Notes: generated from the letters alone by a model not told the origin. DNA of 64,000 nucleotides from Oscillospiraceae bacterium (GCA_029098185.1 JAQXNV010000022.1:1-64000); one strand, 5' to 3'; counted from the stretch's first letter, positions 16,797 through 26,220 are shown. Made by a program: numbers and translations.

Positions 16797-17918
16797 ATGT
16801 TACGAGTATTATTCGCAGGCGGCGGTACAGCAGGGCATATCAACCCGGCGCTGGCCATTGCCGGCTATGTGAAGGATCAGCAGCCGGATGCGGAAATTTT
16901 ATACGTTGGAGCGAAAGGCGGCATGGAGGAACGGCTGGTTCCCGCCGCCGGTTTTGCGTTCCGGAGTATTGTGATTTCCGGCTTCCAGCGGAAGCTGACG
17001 CTGAAAAATATCGGCCGCAATGTGAAAACAGTGGCCAGGATGTTCACCTCCAGCAAAGAGGCAAAAAAGATCATCGAGGAATTTCGGCCCGATGTTTGTA
17101 TCGGTACCGGCGGTTATGTCAGCGGCCCGGTCATCCGGGAAGCCATCAAGATGAATATTCCCACTATGATCCATGAGTCCAATGCGTTTCCGGGCAAAAC
17201 AAACAAAGCCCTTTCCCGTCACGCCACCTATACGCTGCTGGCCGTAGAGGATGCCAAAAAACTCATGGATCAAAACGCCAACTGCGTCGTCACCGGAAAC
17301 CCGGTGCGCCAGGAGGTCATGCTGGCAGAGCGGGAAACATCCCGCGCAGCGTTGGGACTGGACAGTCGGCCTGTGATCTTATCCTTTGGCGGCAGCCTGG
17401 GCGCCCGGTCCATCAATGAGGCAGTGGCCGAGCTGCTGGTGCACAGCGCTAAGACGAAAGCGTTCCAGCACCTGCACTCCTACGGCCAGTACGGCAAATG
17501 GATGCCTGACCTGCTCAAAGAGAAGGGCGTAGCGTTAGAGGACAATCCCCAGATGCACATCAGCGAGTATATTTACAATATGCCAGAGTGTCTGGCGGCG
17601 GCGGATCTGGTCATCTGCCGGGCAGGCGCCATGACGCTGAGCGAATTGCAGGTACAGGGGAAAGGCGCGATCTTGATCCCATCGCCCAACGTGGCGGAGA
17701 ACCATCAATACCACAATGCCATGGCCTTGTCCCGGCGGGGCGCAGCCATCGTCATTGAAGAAAAGGACTTGACCGGCCAGCGGCTGATCCAGGAAGTCGA
17801 GAAGCTTTTCCAAAAGCCGGACGGCGTGCGAAAGCTGGGCGAGAACGCCCGGAAGATGGCTATCACCGATACCAATGCCCGCATCTACAAGCTGATCTGT
17901 GAGCTGGCAAGCCGGTAA
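16797..17918 (+). CDS. murG: UDP-N-acetylglucosamine transferase MurG
   Basis: A 373-residue GT28 glycosyltransferase on the inner face of the membrane that converts lipid I to lipid II. The N-terminal GGGTAGHINPALAIA (about residues 8-22), IGTGGYVSGPV (about 101-111), HESNAFPGKTNK (about 125-136), and the donor-binding FGGSLGARSINEAV (about 197-210) and CRAGAMTLSEL (about 275-285) are intact. ATG at 16797 follows AAAGGATGAGG; an open extension back to 16728 overlaps ftsW and is not used. Confidence 0.97.
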   Translation: MLRVLFAGGGTAGHINPALAIAGYVKDQQPDAEILYVGAKGGMEERLVPAAGFAFRSIVISGFQRKLTLKNIGRNVKTVARMFTSSKEAKKIIEEFRPDVCIGTGGYVSGPVIREAIKMNIPTMIHESNAFPGKTNKALSRHATYTLLAVEDAKKLMDQNANCVVTGNPVRQEVMLAERETSRAALGLDSRPVILSFGGSLGARSINEAVAELLVHSAKTKAFQHLHSYGQYGKWMPDLLKEKGVALEDNPQMHISEYIYNMPECLAAADLVICRAGAMTLSELQVQGKGAILIPSPNVAENHQYHNAMALSRRGAAIVIEEKDLTGQRLIQEVEKLFQKPDGVRKLGENARKMAITDTNARIYKLICELASR

Positions 17919-17932
17919 AAGGAGGGAAAAAG

Positions 17933-18847
17933 ATGATCCAACAGCGCAAAGCGGAGATCCCTTCTGCAGACGGCAAGCTGACGCTGCACCTGCTTTTGGT
18001 GGTGCCAGAGGGAAAGATAAACGGCATCGTGCAGGTTTCTCACGGTATGGCAGAGCACAAGGAGCGCTACGTTCCCTTTCTGGAAATGCTGGCAGAAAAC
18101 GGGTATGCCGCAGTCATTCATGACCATCGGGGCCACGGCGACAGCGTTGTGACAAAGGAGGACTACGGTTATTTTTACGATGATACCGGTACAGAGATCG
18201 TCAAAGATCTGTACGTTGTCACCCAGTACGCAAAGGAAGTTTTTCCCGGTGTGCCGCTGTATCTTTTTGGCCACAGCATGGGAACACTGGTGGCCCGCAA
18301 TTATCTAAAGCTTCACGACGACGCCATCGACAAGCTGATCCTCTGCGGTGCACCTTGTAAAAATGACGGAGCTAAAGGCGGACTGCTGCTCATCAAGCGG
18401 ATGGAAAAGCATCGCAGCGACCGGTATCGTGTACAGTCGGTGGACAAGCTGGTCTTTGGCTCCTACAATCGGAAGTTTACGGAATCCCGCATGAAAAACC
18501 GATGGATCTGCAGCGTGCCTGAGGTGGTATTCCAATATAACCGCTGTCCCAAGTGCGGCTTCACCTTTACGCTCAATGGCTTTGAGAATCTGTTCCGGCT
18601 GATGCTGTCCTGCTACGACGATACCGGCTGGCAGGTCCATCGTCCCCGTCTGCCCATCCTGTTCCTCGGCGGTGGAGATGATCCGGTCATTGGCGGCGGA
18701 GATGGCTTTTTGGCGCAGATGGATTTTCTGCAAAAAATAGGCTATCCCAACGTTTGCGGCAAGCTGTATGGCGGCAAACGGCACGAACTGCTCAATGAGG
18801 ACATCAAGGAGCAGATTTATCAGGACGTGCTATCCTTTTTGCCATAA
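17933..18847 (+). CDS. Alpha/beta hydrolase, monoacylglycerol-lipase/lysophospholipase-like
   Basis: A 304-residue serine hydrolase. The nucleophile elbow GHSMGTLVARN is at about residues 106-116 with Ser108; HGMAEHKERY (about 37-46) and DHRGHGDS (about 63-70) are typical of the monoacylglycerol lipase/lysophospholipase clade; the late HELLNE (about 284-289) supplies the catalytic His. Family members cleave lipid esters. No signal peptide is seen, so it acts in the cytoplasm. It lies between murG and murA, 14 bases after murG, an uncommon member of a dcw cluster; a role in lipid turnover at the septum is possible but unsupported. Confidence 0.85.
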   Translation: MIQQRKAEIPSADGKLTLHLLLVVPEGKINGIVQVSHGMAEHKERYVPFLEMLAENGYAAVIHDHRGHGDSVVTKEDYGYFYDDTGTEIVKDLYVVTQYAKEVFPGVPLYLFGHSMGTLVARNYLKLHDDAIDKLILCGAPCKNDGAKGGLLLIKRMEKHRSDRYRVQSVDKLVFGSYNRKFTESRMKNRWICSVPEVVFQYNRCPKCGFTFTLNGFENLFRLMLSCYDDTGWQVHRPRLPILFLGGGDDPVIGGGDGFLAQMDFLQKIGYPNVCGKLYGGKRHELLNEDIKEQIYQDVLSFLP

Positions 18848-18932
18848 GACAGAACCAATCACACAAACATCATTTCTCCATAGAATAATAAGGAAATTTC
18901 TTTTTGTGATTTTATGGTGGGAGGCGTTTGTG

Positions 18933-20222
18933 TTGGCAATGCTAAAAATCGAGGGGCCCTGTCGTTTAGAAGGCGAAACGTGTGTGCAAGGCGCAAAGAA
19001 CAGTACGCTTCCGCTGCTGGCATCGTCGGTATTGTGTCGGGGGATCAGTGTTTTTCACCATTGTCCCCGGTTGCTGGATGTAGAGACTTCCATTGAGATT
19101 TTGGAGCATCTGGGCTGTCGGGTATGCTGGGAGGGGGAGACGCTGACGGTGGATTCCACCGATGTGACCCATTGGGACATCCCCGACCATTTGATGCGGA
19201 AAATGCGCTCATCCATCGTGTTTTTGGGCGCGATCCTTTCTCGGATGGGTCAGGCATCTCTGTCGTATCCCGGCGGCTGCGAACTGGGACCAAGGCCCAT
19301 TGATCTGCACCTGGACGCCATGCGGAAGATGGGTGTGCAGATCCGGGAGGCCCACGGCAGGATCGACTGTAACGTGCGCCGGGGATTGCGGGGAACGGTG
19401 CTGCATTTATCTTTTCCCAGCGTGGGCGCAACAGAAAACAGCTTGCTGACCGCCGTGATGGCAGACGGCATTACGACGATCCATAATGCGGCCAGAGAGC
19501 CGGAAATTCAGGATCTCTCCGATTATCTCAACGACTGCGGCGCCGATATTCGGGGCGCCGGAGAAAGCACCATCATCGTCAAGGGCGTAAAATCCCTGCG
19601 AGGCTGTGCGCATACCATCATCCCTGACCGGATCGTGGCGTCTACTCTGCTGTCGGCGGCGGCCATCACCGGTGGCACGGTGCAGCTTCGCCGGGTAGAG
19701 CCCAATCATCTGCAGCCGGTGCTCCATGTGCTGGAGGAAGCCGGCTGTCACTTGACCTTGGGCAAGCACGAGGTGGCCCTGACAGCGCCGCCTCGGCTAA
19801 ACGCCGTGCAGACGGTGCGCACCATGCCGTACCCGGGATTCCCCACCGACGCCCAATCGCCAATGATGGCCATGCTGCTCAAATCTAACGGCACTACCCT
19901 TTTTGAGGAAAACATCTTTGAGAGCCGGTTTAAGCACGTGGATGAGCTGATCCGGCTGGGCGGCGATATTCAGGTAGTCGGGCGTGCGGCGGTCGTGAAA
20001 GGTGTCGAAAAGCTGTATGGTGCCAGAGTGGTAGCGCCTGACCTGCGGGGCGGCGCAGCCCTGGTCATTGGCGGATTGGCATCAGAGGGTACTACAGAGG
20101 TGCTGGGCGTCGATTATCTCGACAGGGGCTATGAACATTTGGAGACGGTGTTGTCGTCGTTGGGCGCAAACATCCAGCGAGTCGAAAACGACGATGCCCA
20201 AAACCAGCAAAAGACAGGATAG
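18933..20222 (+). CDS. murA: UDP-N-acetylglucosamine 1-carboxyvinyltransferase MurA
   Basis: A 429-residue enzyme that transfers enolpyruvate to UDP-GlcNAc, the committed step of peptidoglycan synthesis. Motifs: GAKNSTLPLL with the substrate-binding Lys (about residues 20-29), and the flexible loop with the fosfomycin-reactive Cys in SYPGGCELGPRPIDLH (about 112-127), then FPTDAQSPMMAMLL and FESRFKHVDEL further on. The start is uncertain: GTG 18930, TTG 18933 and ATG 18939 are in frame; TTG 18933 has the best spacing to GGGAGG (18918-18923). An upstream extension to 18768 overlaps the hydrolase. Firmicutes often have a second murA elsewhere. Confidence 0.94.
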   Translation: MAMLKIEGPCRLEGETCVQGAKNSTLPLLASSVLCRGISVFHHCPRLLDVETSIEILEHLGCRVCWEGETLTVDSTDVTHWDIPDHLMRKMRSSIVFLGAILSRMGQASLSYPGGCELGPRPIDLHLDAMRKMGVQIREAHGRIDCNVRRGLRGTVLHLSFPSVGATENSLLTAVMADGITTIHNAAREPEIQDLSDYLNDCGADIRGAGESTIIVKGVKSLRGCAHTIIPDRIVASTLLSAAAITGGTVQLRRVEPNHLQPVLHVLEEAGCHLTLGKHEVALTAPPRLNAVQTVRTMPYPGFPTDAQSPMMAMLLKSNGTTLFEENIFESRFKHVDELIRLGGDIQVVGRAAVVKGVEKLYGARVVAPDLRGGAALVIGGLASEGTTEVLGVDYLDRGYEHLETVLSSLGANIQRVENDDAQNQQKTG

Positions 20223-20235
20223 AAAACAGGATGTG

Positions 20236-20273
20236 GATTCCCATGGAAAACCGTGCTGTTTTGTATGGGAATC
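20236..20273 (+). promoter_or_regulatory. Composite hairpin before ftsQ
   Basis: GATTCCCAT (20236-20244) pairs with ATGGGAATC (20265-20273); inside, AAAAC (20247-20251) pairs with GTTTT (20258-20262). There is no T-run. The ftsQ Shine-Dalgarno follows about 10 bases later, so it may act as a messenger processing or stability element. Confidence 0.6.
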
Positions 20274-20297
20274 AACATTTAGAAAGGAGGGAACGAG

Positions 20298-21689
20298 ATG
20301 GATGATCAAAATGACCGTTATAATTTTGACTATTTCGACCAAATGAATCAAAAGGAAGCTGAGCGGAAAAAGCATCCCAACCCCAAGAGAGAGGATGATG
20401 CAAAGCAAAAACCGGCCAAAAACAAAAAGCAGACCAAAAAGCAAAAGCGCCAGGGAAAAGATCCGGCGCAGAAGCAAAAACAGAAAGCTCCCTCCAGACC
20501 AAAGCAAAAGACGGCCCAGCGCCCCGATAATCAGAACCAAAAGCCGCAGGCGTCAGGAGGAAAAACGCCGCCTAATGGGCGACCGATCCCCCAGAAGATG
20601 AAGGCGCAGGCAACTGCCAAACAGAAGCAGAAGCTGCCCAAAGGCGCAGATCCACTGCCAAAGAAAAAGCAGGTGTATCTCAGCCCGGAGGAGCGAAAGC
20701 GTGTGATGCGGCGGCGAAAGCTGCTGCTGGCTATGGGCGGCATTTTCGCCGTGCTCCTCATCACGATGATCTTGTGTCTCACCGTGCTGTTCCGCATCGA
20801 CACTATTGAAGTGTCTGGCGCGTCCCGGTATTCTTCGGAGCAGATCGTGGAGGCCAGCGCCGTGAAAAAAGGCCAGAACCTGTTTACCCTCAACGAGGGC
20901 AAGGCGTGCGATGAAGTGGTCAAGACGCTGCCTTACGTCAATACGGTGACGATCACCCGTCATCTGCCTGGAACCATCGTGCTGGAAGTGACCGATGTGA
21001 CGGTGGTAGGCGCGGTGAAAACAGGGCAGGGATATGTGGTCATCGGCACCAACGGCAAAATGCTGGAGCAGGTAGAAAAGCTGCCGGAGCATTGTCCGCT
21101 GCTCAAGGGCGTCACGTTGACGAAGTTCGAGCTGGGAGAACCGGTGGAATATGAGGACGAACAGCAGAAAAAAGCCATGGACGCTTTTTCTGCGGCGCTG
21201 GAGAGCGGTGAGATCGACAAGATCACAGAGATCGACATCAGCGACCTGTACAATATCAAGGCGGTCTACGATAATCGCATTCACCTGAGTTTTGGATTAG
21301 CCACCGATATGGAGTTTAAGTTCCGGTTTGCTAAGGCAATACTGGATTCTGACAAGGTCAGCGATACGCAAAAGGGTACGTTGGATCTGTCTTTGGTATC
21401 GGATAAGAACCGGGCTTATTTTGATCCGGATTATACGGTGGGCAAGGACGACGAAGACACATCGTCTGATGCTTCTTCTACAGCAGGGACGACTGATGAG
21501 GATCAGCATACTTCCGAGGCAGAAAACAGCAGTTCCTCTGCGCCGGAGGATGGGGAAACCGATCCGCAAGAAGGCGGGGAAGATCCAGGGAACGGCATCC
21601 CAGACGGCCTGACCCAGGATGCAGACGGCTACTATTATGATGCCGATGGTTATTATGATGAAAATGGTAATTTTACGCCTTATGAATGA
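20298..21689 (+). CDS. ftsQ: Cell division protein FtsQ/DivIB with long charged tails
   Basis: A 463-residue bitopic divisome protein. Residues 1 to about 145 are a very Lys/Gln/Pro-rich cytoplasmic tail (low complexity); a single membrane helix spans about 148-170; then the POTRA domain (IDTIEVSGASRYSSEQIVEAS, about 172-192) and the FtsQ/DivIB beta domain to about residue 375. The last 85 residues are acidic and Ser-rich and end with repeated DADGYYYDADGYYDENG-type units. Core domains fit DivIB, which works with FtsL and DivIC. Both tails are longer than usual. The ATG at 20298 follows AGAAAGGAGGG. Confidence 0.9.
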   Translation: MDDQNDRYNFDYFDQMNQKEAERKKHPNPKREDDAKQKPAKNKKQTKKQKRQGKDPAQKQKQKAPSRPKQKTAQRPDNQNQKPQASGGKTPPNGRPIPQKMKAQATAKQKQKLPKGADPLPKKKQVYLSPEERKRVMRRRKLLLAMGGIFAVLLITMILCLTVLFRIDTIEVSGASRYSSEQIVEASAVKKGQNLFTLNEGKACDEVVKTLPYVNTVTITRHLPGTIVLEVTDVTVVGAVKTGQGYVVIGTNGKMLEQVEKLPEHCPLLKGVTLTKFELGEPVEYEDEQQKKAMDAFSAALESGEIDKITEIDISDLYNIKAVYDNRIHLSFGLATDMEFKFRFAKAILDSDKVSDTQKGTLDLSLVSDKNRAYFDPDYTVGKDDEDTSSDASSTAGTTDEDQHTSEAENSSSSAPEDGETDPQEGGEDPGNGIPDGLTQDADGYYYDADGYYDENGNFTPYE

Positions 21690-21904
21690 CGGAAACCTGG
21701 CGTGTAGAGCATTCTATACAATATGATTAAAATAAATATGCAAAATCGAGAGATTCTTCACAGAATCTATAATTCAATAAAAATTCACCAAAAATTTATT
21801 GAAATTGATACAAAAAAGTGATAAATTAAGAATGAATGAATTTGTGCGTAATGGACGAATGGAAATCATTTGGAATAGGAAACTAGAACAGGGAGGATAT
21901 AGAG
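21690..21904 (+). promoter_or_regulatory. ftsZ upstream region with two tandem inverted repeats
   Basis: An A/T-rich gap of 215 bases. First repeat: AGATTCT (21751-21757) and AGAATCT (21762-21768), loop TCAC. Second: TTCAATAAA (21773-21781) and TTTATTGAA (21795-21803), spacer 13. A candidate -35 TTGAAA (21799-21804) overlaps the second repeat, with TAAATT (21822-21827) 17 bp downstream as a weak -10. Either a regulator site or a weak terminator for ftsQ plus an ftsZ promoter would fit. Confidence 0.5.
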
Positions 21905-23020
21905 ATGGCATTTGAACTTGATAATCAATTAGTAGATGATACAGTAGAAATAAAAGTGATCGGAATCGGCGGCGGCGGCGGAAACGCTGTGGACCGTATG
22001 ATTGCCGCCGGCGTGAAGGGCGTGGACTTTATTGCGGTCAACACAGACCGTCAGGCACTGCTCCGTTCCAAGGCTATGCAGAAGGTACAGATCGGCGAAA
22101 ACGTGACCCAGTGCAAGGGCGCTGGCGCAAAGCCGGAAATCGGTGAGAAGGCTGCCCAGGAGAGCCGTGAGCAGATCTCCGACATCATCCGTGGCGCGGA
22201 TATGGTGTTCATCACCGCTGGCATGGGCGGCGGCACCGGTACTGGCGCAGCGCCGATCATCGCAGAGGTTGCCCGGGATATGGGCATCCTGACCGTTGGC
22301 GTTGTGACAAAGCCTTTTGCTTTTGAGGGCAAGCGCCGGATGCAGCAGGCAGAGGCAGGCATCGCCGCACTGCGGGAGCATGTAGACAGCCTGGTCGTTA
22401 TTCCAAACGAGCGGCTCCACCTGGCTACCGATGAGAAGGTCACACTGCTCAACGCCTTCTCCATTGCCGATGATGTGCTTCGTCAGGGCGTGCAGAGTAT
22501 CTCTGACCTGATCAAGCTGCCAGGCATCGTCAACCTGGACTTTGCCGATATTACTTCCGTCATGAAGGATGCCGGTTACGCGCACATGGGTGTTGGCCGT
22601 GCCAGCGGCAAGGACAAGGCGACCCAGGCAGCACAGGCGGCGATCTCCAGCCCACTGCTGGAAACTTCCGTCAGCGGCGCAAAGGGCGTCATCATCAATA
22701 TCACCTCTTCTCCGGACATCGGTCTGGACGAGGTGACCACTGCTTCCGAGATGATCTCCAATATGGTAGACCCAGAGGCAAACATCATCTGGGGTACTGC
22801 TTTTGATGAGAACATGGAGGACGAGATGAGCGTTACAGTCATCGCAACCGGTTCTACAGAAGTACCGGAAGAGCAGGAGGAAGCAAAGCCGAGAAAGATG
22901 GTTTCCGCCAGCACACCGGCCGCAGCACCGCAGCGTACTGCAAGACCAGCATCGGCACCAACAGCCGCCGATGACGACGATACCTACAGCGACATCATGT
23001 CGATCTTCAATAAGAGATAA
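21905..23020 (+). CDS. ftsZ: Cell division protein FtsZ
   Basis: A 371-residue tubulin-like GTPase that forms the Z ring. The nucleotide-binding start [18 protein letters not shown] (about residues 17-34), the tubulin signature [10 protein letters not shown] (about 105-114) and the T7-loop region [17 protein letters not shown] (about 209-225) are present. A variable Ala/Pro-rich linker (about 320-355) leads to a C-terminal peptide [11 protein letters not shown], somewhat unlike the more common DIPTFLR-type tail that binds FtsA or SepF. Its own promoter region lies upstream and a terminator follows at 23037, so ftsZ closes the dcw cluster. Confidence 0.98.
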   Translation: MAFELDNQLVDDTVEIKVIGIGGGGGNAVDRMIAAGVKGVDFIAVNTDRQALLRSKAMQKVQIGENVTQCKGAGAKPEIGEKAAQESREQISDIIRGADMVFITAGMGGGTGTGAAPIIAEVARDMGILTVGVVTKPFAFEGKRRMQQAEAGIAALREHVDSLVVIPNERLHLATDEKVTLLNAFSIADDVLRQGVQSISDLIKLPGIVNLDFADITSVMKDAGYAHMGVGRASGKDKATQAAQAAISSPLLETSVSGAKGVIINITSSPDIGLDEVTTASEMISNMVDPEANIIWGTAFDENMEDEMSVTVIATGSTEVPEEQEEAKPRKMVSASTPAAAPQRTARPASAPTAADDDDTYSDIMSIFNKR

Positions 23021-23036
23021 GGGATAGACAATTTTT

Positions 23037-23065
23037 TCAGCCGGCCAGCGTCGGCTGATTTTTTT
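23037..23065 (+). terminator. Intrinsic terminator after ftsZ
   Basis: TCAGCCG (23037-23043) pairs with CGGCTGA (23052-23058), followed by seven T (23059-23065). Confidence 0.92.
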
Positions 23066-23116
23066 GAAAAAAGTTGAGGAAGTGACGTATTTGTAACGAC
23101 TTTGTCAGGAGTTGTA

Positions 23117-23125
23117 TGGTATAGT
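23117..23125 (+). promoter_or_regulatory. Extended -10 promoter before the double-glycine-leader gene
   Basis: TGG directly precedes TATAGT (23120-23125), an extended -10 element. No convincing -35 box is correctly spaced (TTGTAA at 23091-23096 is too far for this -10, but 18 bp from TATGGT 23115-23120). Confidence 0.5.
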
Positions 23126-23161
23126 TCAACCAGAACAACCGATAGAAAGGAGTTGCGATCC

Positions 23162-23473
23162 ATGGCAGATGAAATCAAAAAAATGGAATTAAACGAAGAA
23201 GCGCTGAAAGACGTTGCCGGCGGTACGAAGTACGCTGTTGATGCCAAAGGATTCAAAGTCCCCTATTACGAAAGAGGGGACTGGGTAATGGTTTGGACGA
23301 ACGATGGCAAATATGAAATGGGCGTGATTATCGTTTGCGACAGAATTGAGTACACAGACAAAGGGGATATACGGTATTACACCGTTCAGACACAAACCTG
23401 CGGGATTGTTTCCGGGATTCCGCACTGGAACATAAGGCTGGTACACAATGTGCGCGACAATAAAAAAGATTAA
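23162..23473 (+). CDS. Small protein with a double-glycine (bacteriocin-type) leader
   Basis: A 103-residue protein. Residues 1-21 read as a double-glycine leader: a charged start, then ELNEEALKDVAGG with the conserved L-E-V-A-G-G spacing, as found before class II bacteriocins, Nif11-type RiPPs and quorum peptides that C39-peptidase ABC transporters cleave after GG. The remaining 82 residues are not peptide-like: they include YERGDWVMVWTNDGKYEMGV and further beta-rich, aromatic stretches that resemble an SH3/KOW-type small domain, with two Cys. No transporter, immunity or modification gene is adjacent. The ATG follows AAAGGAG (23147-23153); the ATG-upstream extension to 23102 is not used. It is monocistronic, ending at a shared bidirectional terminator. 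Function unknown. Confidence 0.75.
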   Translation: MADEIKKMELNEEALKDVAGGTKYAVDAKGFKVPYYERGDWVMVWTNDGKYEMGVIIVCDRIEYTDKGDIRYYTVQTQTCGIVSGIPHWNIRLVHNVRDNKKD

Positions 23474-23510
23474 AAGAATAACGGATGATAGTATAGTCCA
23501 TCTGCAAGCA

Positions 23511-23551
23511 AAAAAAGACCTCTGTCCCTTTGGAACAGAGGTCTTTGCTTA
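23511..23551. terminator. Bidirectional terminator between the leader-protein gene and iscU
   Basis: AAAGACCTCTGT (23514-23525) pairs perfectly with ACAGAGGTCTTT (23535-23546). T-rich sequence follows on both strands (strong T-run for the - strand iscU transcript, TTTGCTTATTT for the + strand). Confidence 0.9.
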
Positions 23552-23562
23552 TTTGTATACGC

Positions 23563-24006
23563 TTAGCACTCGGTGCAGCTACAGCCGTGCTCGTGGTCAC
23601 ACTCCTCGATCTTGCCGACAAATGGTGTTGGGTCGATGCCCTGACGGGTGTAGTAGTCGGCAACAGCGGCCTTGATGGCCTGCTCTGCCAGAACAGAACA
23701 GTGTACCTTTACCGGCGGAAGTCCATCCAGCGCCTCCATAACGGCACGGTTGGTCAGCTTGAGCGCTTCATCGATGGTCTTGCCCTTGATCAGTTCGGTT
23801 GCCATGGAGCTGGTCGCGATGGCGGCACCGCAGCCGAAGGTCTTAAAGGAAACATCGGTGATGACATTGTTTTCTACTTTAATGTACATCCGCATGATGT
23901 CGCCGCACTTGGGGTTGCCGACTTCACCGATGCCGTTTGCGTCTGGTAACTCGCCAACATTTCTCGGATTGGCAAAATGGTCCATTACTTTTTCTGTATA
24001 TGCCAT
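23563..24006 (-). CDS. iscU: Iron-sulfur cluster scaffold IscU/NifU-like
   Basis: A 147-residue scaffold on which IscS-derived sulfur and iron form Fe-S clusters. The three ligand cysteines are in NPKCGDIM, TFGCGAAIATSS and VHCSVLAEQAI, and the Asp following the first Cys region is kept. The last approximately 15 residues are an extra Cys/His/Glu-rich tail (EECDHEHGCSCTEC), not part of the IscU fold. On the - strand after iscS (33-base gap) with its own AGGAGG site; no iscR, hscA or fdx is present, which fits the minimal Clostridial IscSU system. Confidence 0.95.
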   Translation of the reverse strand: MAYTEKVMDHFANPRNVGELPDANGIGEVGNPKCGDIMRMYIKVENNVITDVSFKTFGCGAAIATSSMATELIKGKTIDEALKLTNRAVMEALDGLPPVKVHCSVLAEQAIKAAVADYYTRQGIDPTPFVGKIEECDHEHGCSCTEC

Positions 24007-24039
24007 GATCAGAATCCTCCTGAATGATTAAGATTGATT

Positions 24040-25224
<1,185 letters not shown>

Positions 25225-25317
25225 GATGTTCACTTCCTAAGTTTTATTCCATAAGTTGATAGATTCGTTATTGATGTTTTTGTGATGCTTGCGCCTATGA
25301 AGTCCGCTTGCAATTCT

Positions 25318-25346
25318 AATATACACCAATTTTGTATACTTTTCAA
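25318..25346 (-). promoter_or_regulatory. Sigma-A promoter for iscS-iscU
   Basis: On the - strand TTGAAA (25346-25341) and TATATT (25323-25318) are separated by 17 bp, giving a leader of about 85 nt. No obvious IscR-type box is seen. Confidence 0.85.
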
Positions 25347-25474
25347 TAGGCAGTTGCGATTTTTTCGAAAAATTTTAAAATTTTTCCATTCTGACAAAAA
25401 ATAAGCGCATCCTTTTTATCATTCCGATCCCGTCAGCGCCAAAGCGTTGTAATTGCGGGAGAAAAATAAGATGT

Positions 25475-25912
25475 CTATTTAAATTGCGCCGCGGCACTTA
25501 CTGCCAAAGCGTCGCAGCGCTCATTTTCCGGGTGGCCGGCGTGACCCTTGACCCATACCAGCTCCACCTGATGGCGGTCTACCTCCTGGAGCAAAGCGTC
25601 CCACAGATCCGGATTCAGGGCGGGGGATTTATCGCTTTTGCGCCAGCCACGGCTTTTCCAGCCTTTGGCCCAGCCCTTGTTGATGCCATTGCACACATAC
25701 TGGGAGTCACTGTAAACAGTCACCTGACACGGTTCCTTCAGGGCTCGCAGCGCTGTGATCACAGCGGTCAGCTCCATCCGGTTGTTGGTGGTGTTGGCTT
25801 CTCCGCCGCTCAATTCCTTTTCTATGCCTTTATAGCGCAGGATGGCGCCCCAGCCGCCGGGGCCGGGATTGCCCTGGCAGGCACCGTCTGTAAAAATTTC
25901 CACTTGCTTCAT
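25475..25912 (-). CDS. rnhA: Ribonuclease HI
   Basis: A 145-residue nuclease that degrades RNA in RNA-DNA hybrids. All four catalytic acids are visible in context: [16 protein letters not shown] (Asp, about residue 8), [13 protein letters not shown] (Glu), [12 protein letters not shown] (Asp) and NERCDALAV (Asp). The basic handle [13 protein letters not shown] is present. ATG 25912 follows GGAGGA; an upstream open extension of 27 codons has no family similarity. It faces away from rnjA, with its promoter at 26021-26029. Confidence 0.96.
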   Translation of the reverse strand: MKQVEIFTDGACQGNPGPGGWGAILRYKGIEKELSGGEANTTNNRMELTAVITALRALKEPCQVTVYSDSQYVCNGINKGWAKGWKSRGWRKSDKSPALNPDLWDALLQEVDRHQVELVWVKGHAGHPENERCDALAVSAAAQFK

Positions 25913-26020
25913 GGCATTCCTCCAGTCTCCGCCCAGGTGAGCGGATGATCGCGTAATTTTTTCTGTTTCGAAGGGCGGTTTCTCTGTGCACAATAGTGTA
26001 ATGCCCTCGACTCAAAAAAT

Positions 26021-26029
26021 ATTATAGCA
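26021..26029 (-). promoter_or_regulatory. Extended -10 promoter for rnhA
   Basis: On the - strand TGC TATAAT (26029-26021) forms a perfect extended -10; the -35 region is poor. Start near 26014. Confidence 0.7.
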
Positions 26030-26191
26030 TAAATGGGGGAAAGATGATATACGGAAAAAGCGTTAGCGCTGCAAAAAGAATGATAGAAATCAAACGGTAT
26101 CCGCTTTCAGTATGGACGAAACGAGCGTTGTCTATCCCTCTGGCGGAAAAAGCCGAGGAAAACAGATGGGGCGTCGGGGGAAAGATTGCAC

Positions 26192-26220
26192 TTGACACCA
26201 CCCGGAATTGACGGTAAAAT
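26192..26220 (+). promoter_or_regulatory. Sigma-A promoter for rnjA
   Basis: TTGACA (26192-26197), 17-bp spacer, TAAAAT (26215-26220). It predicts an unusually long leader of about 290 nt before the rnjA GTG. Confidence 0.88.

Noticed and set aside
23448..23949. Small + strand frames across the iscU region
   Set aside because: They cross the bidirectional terminator and lie opposite iscU; no ribosome sites.
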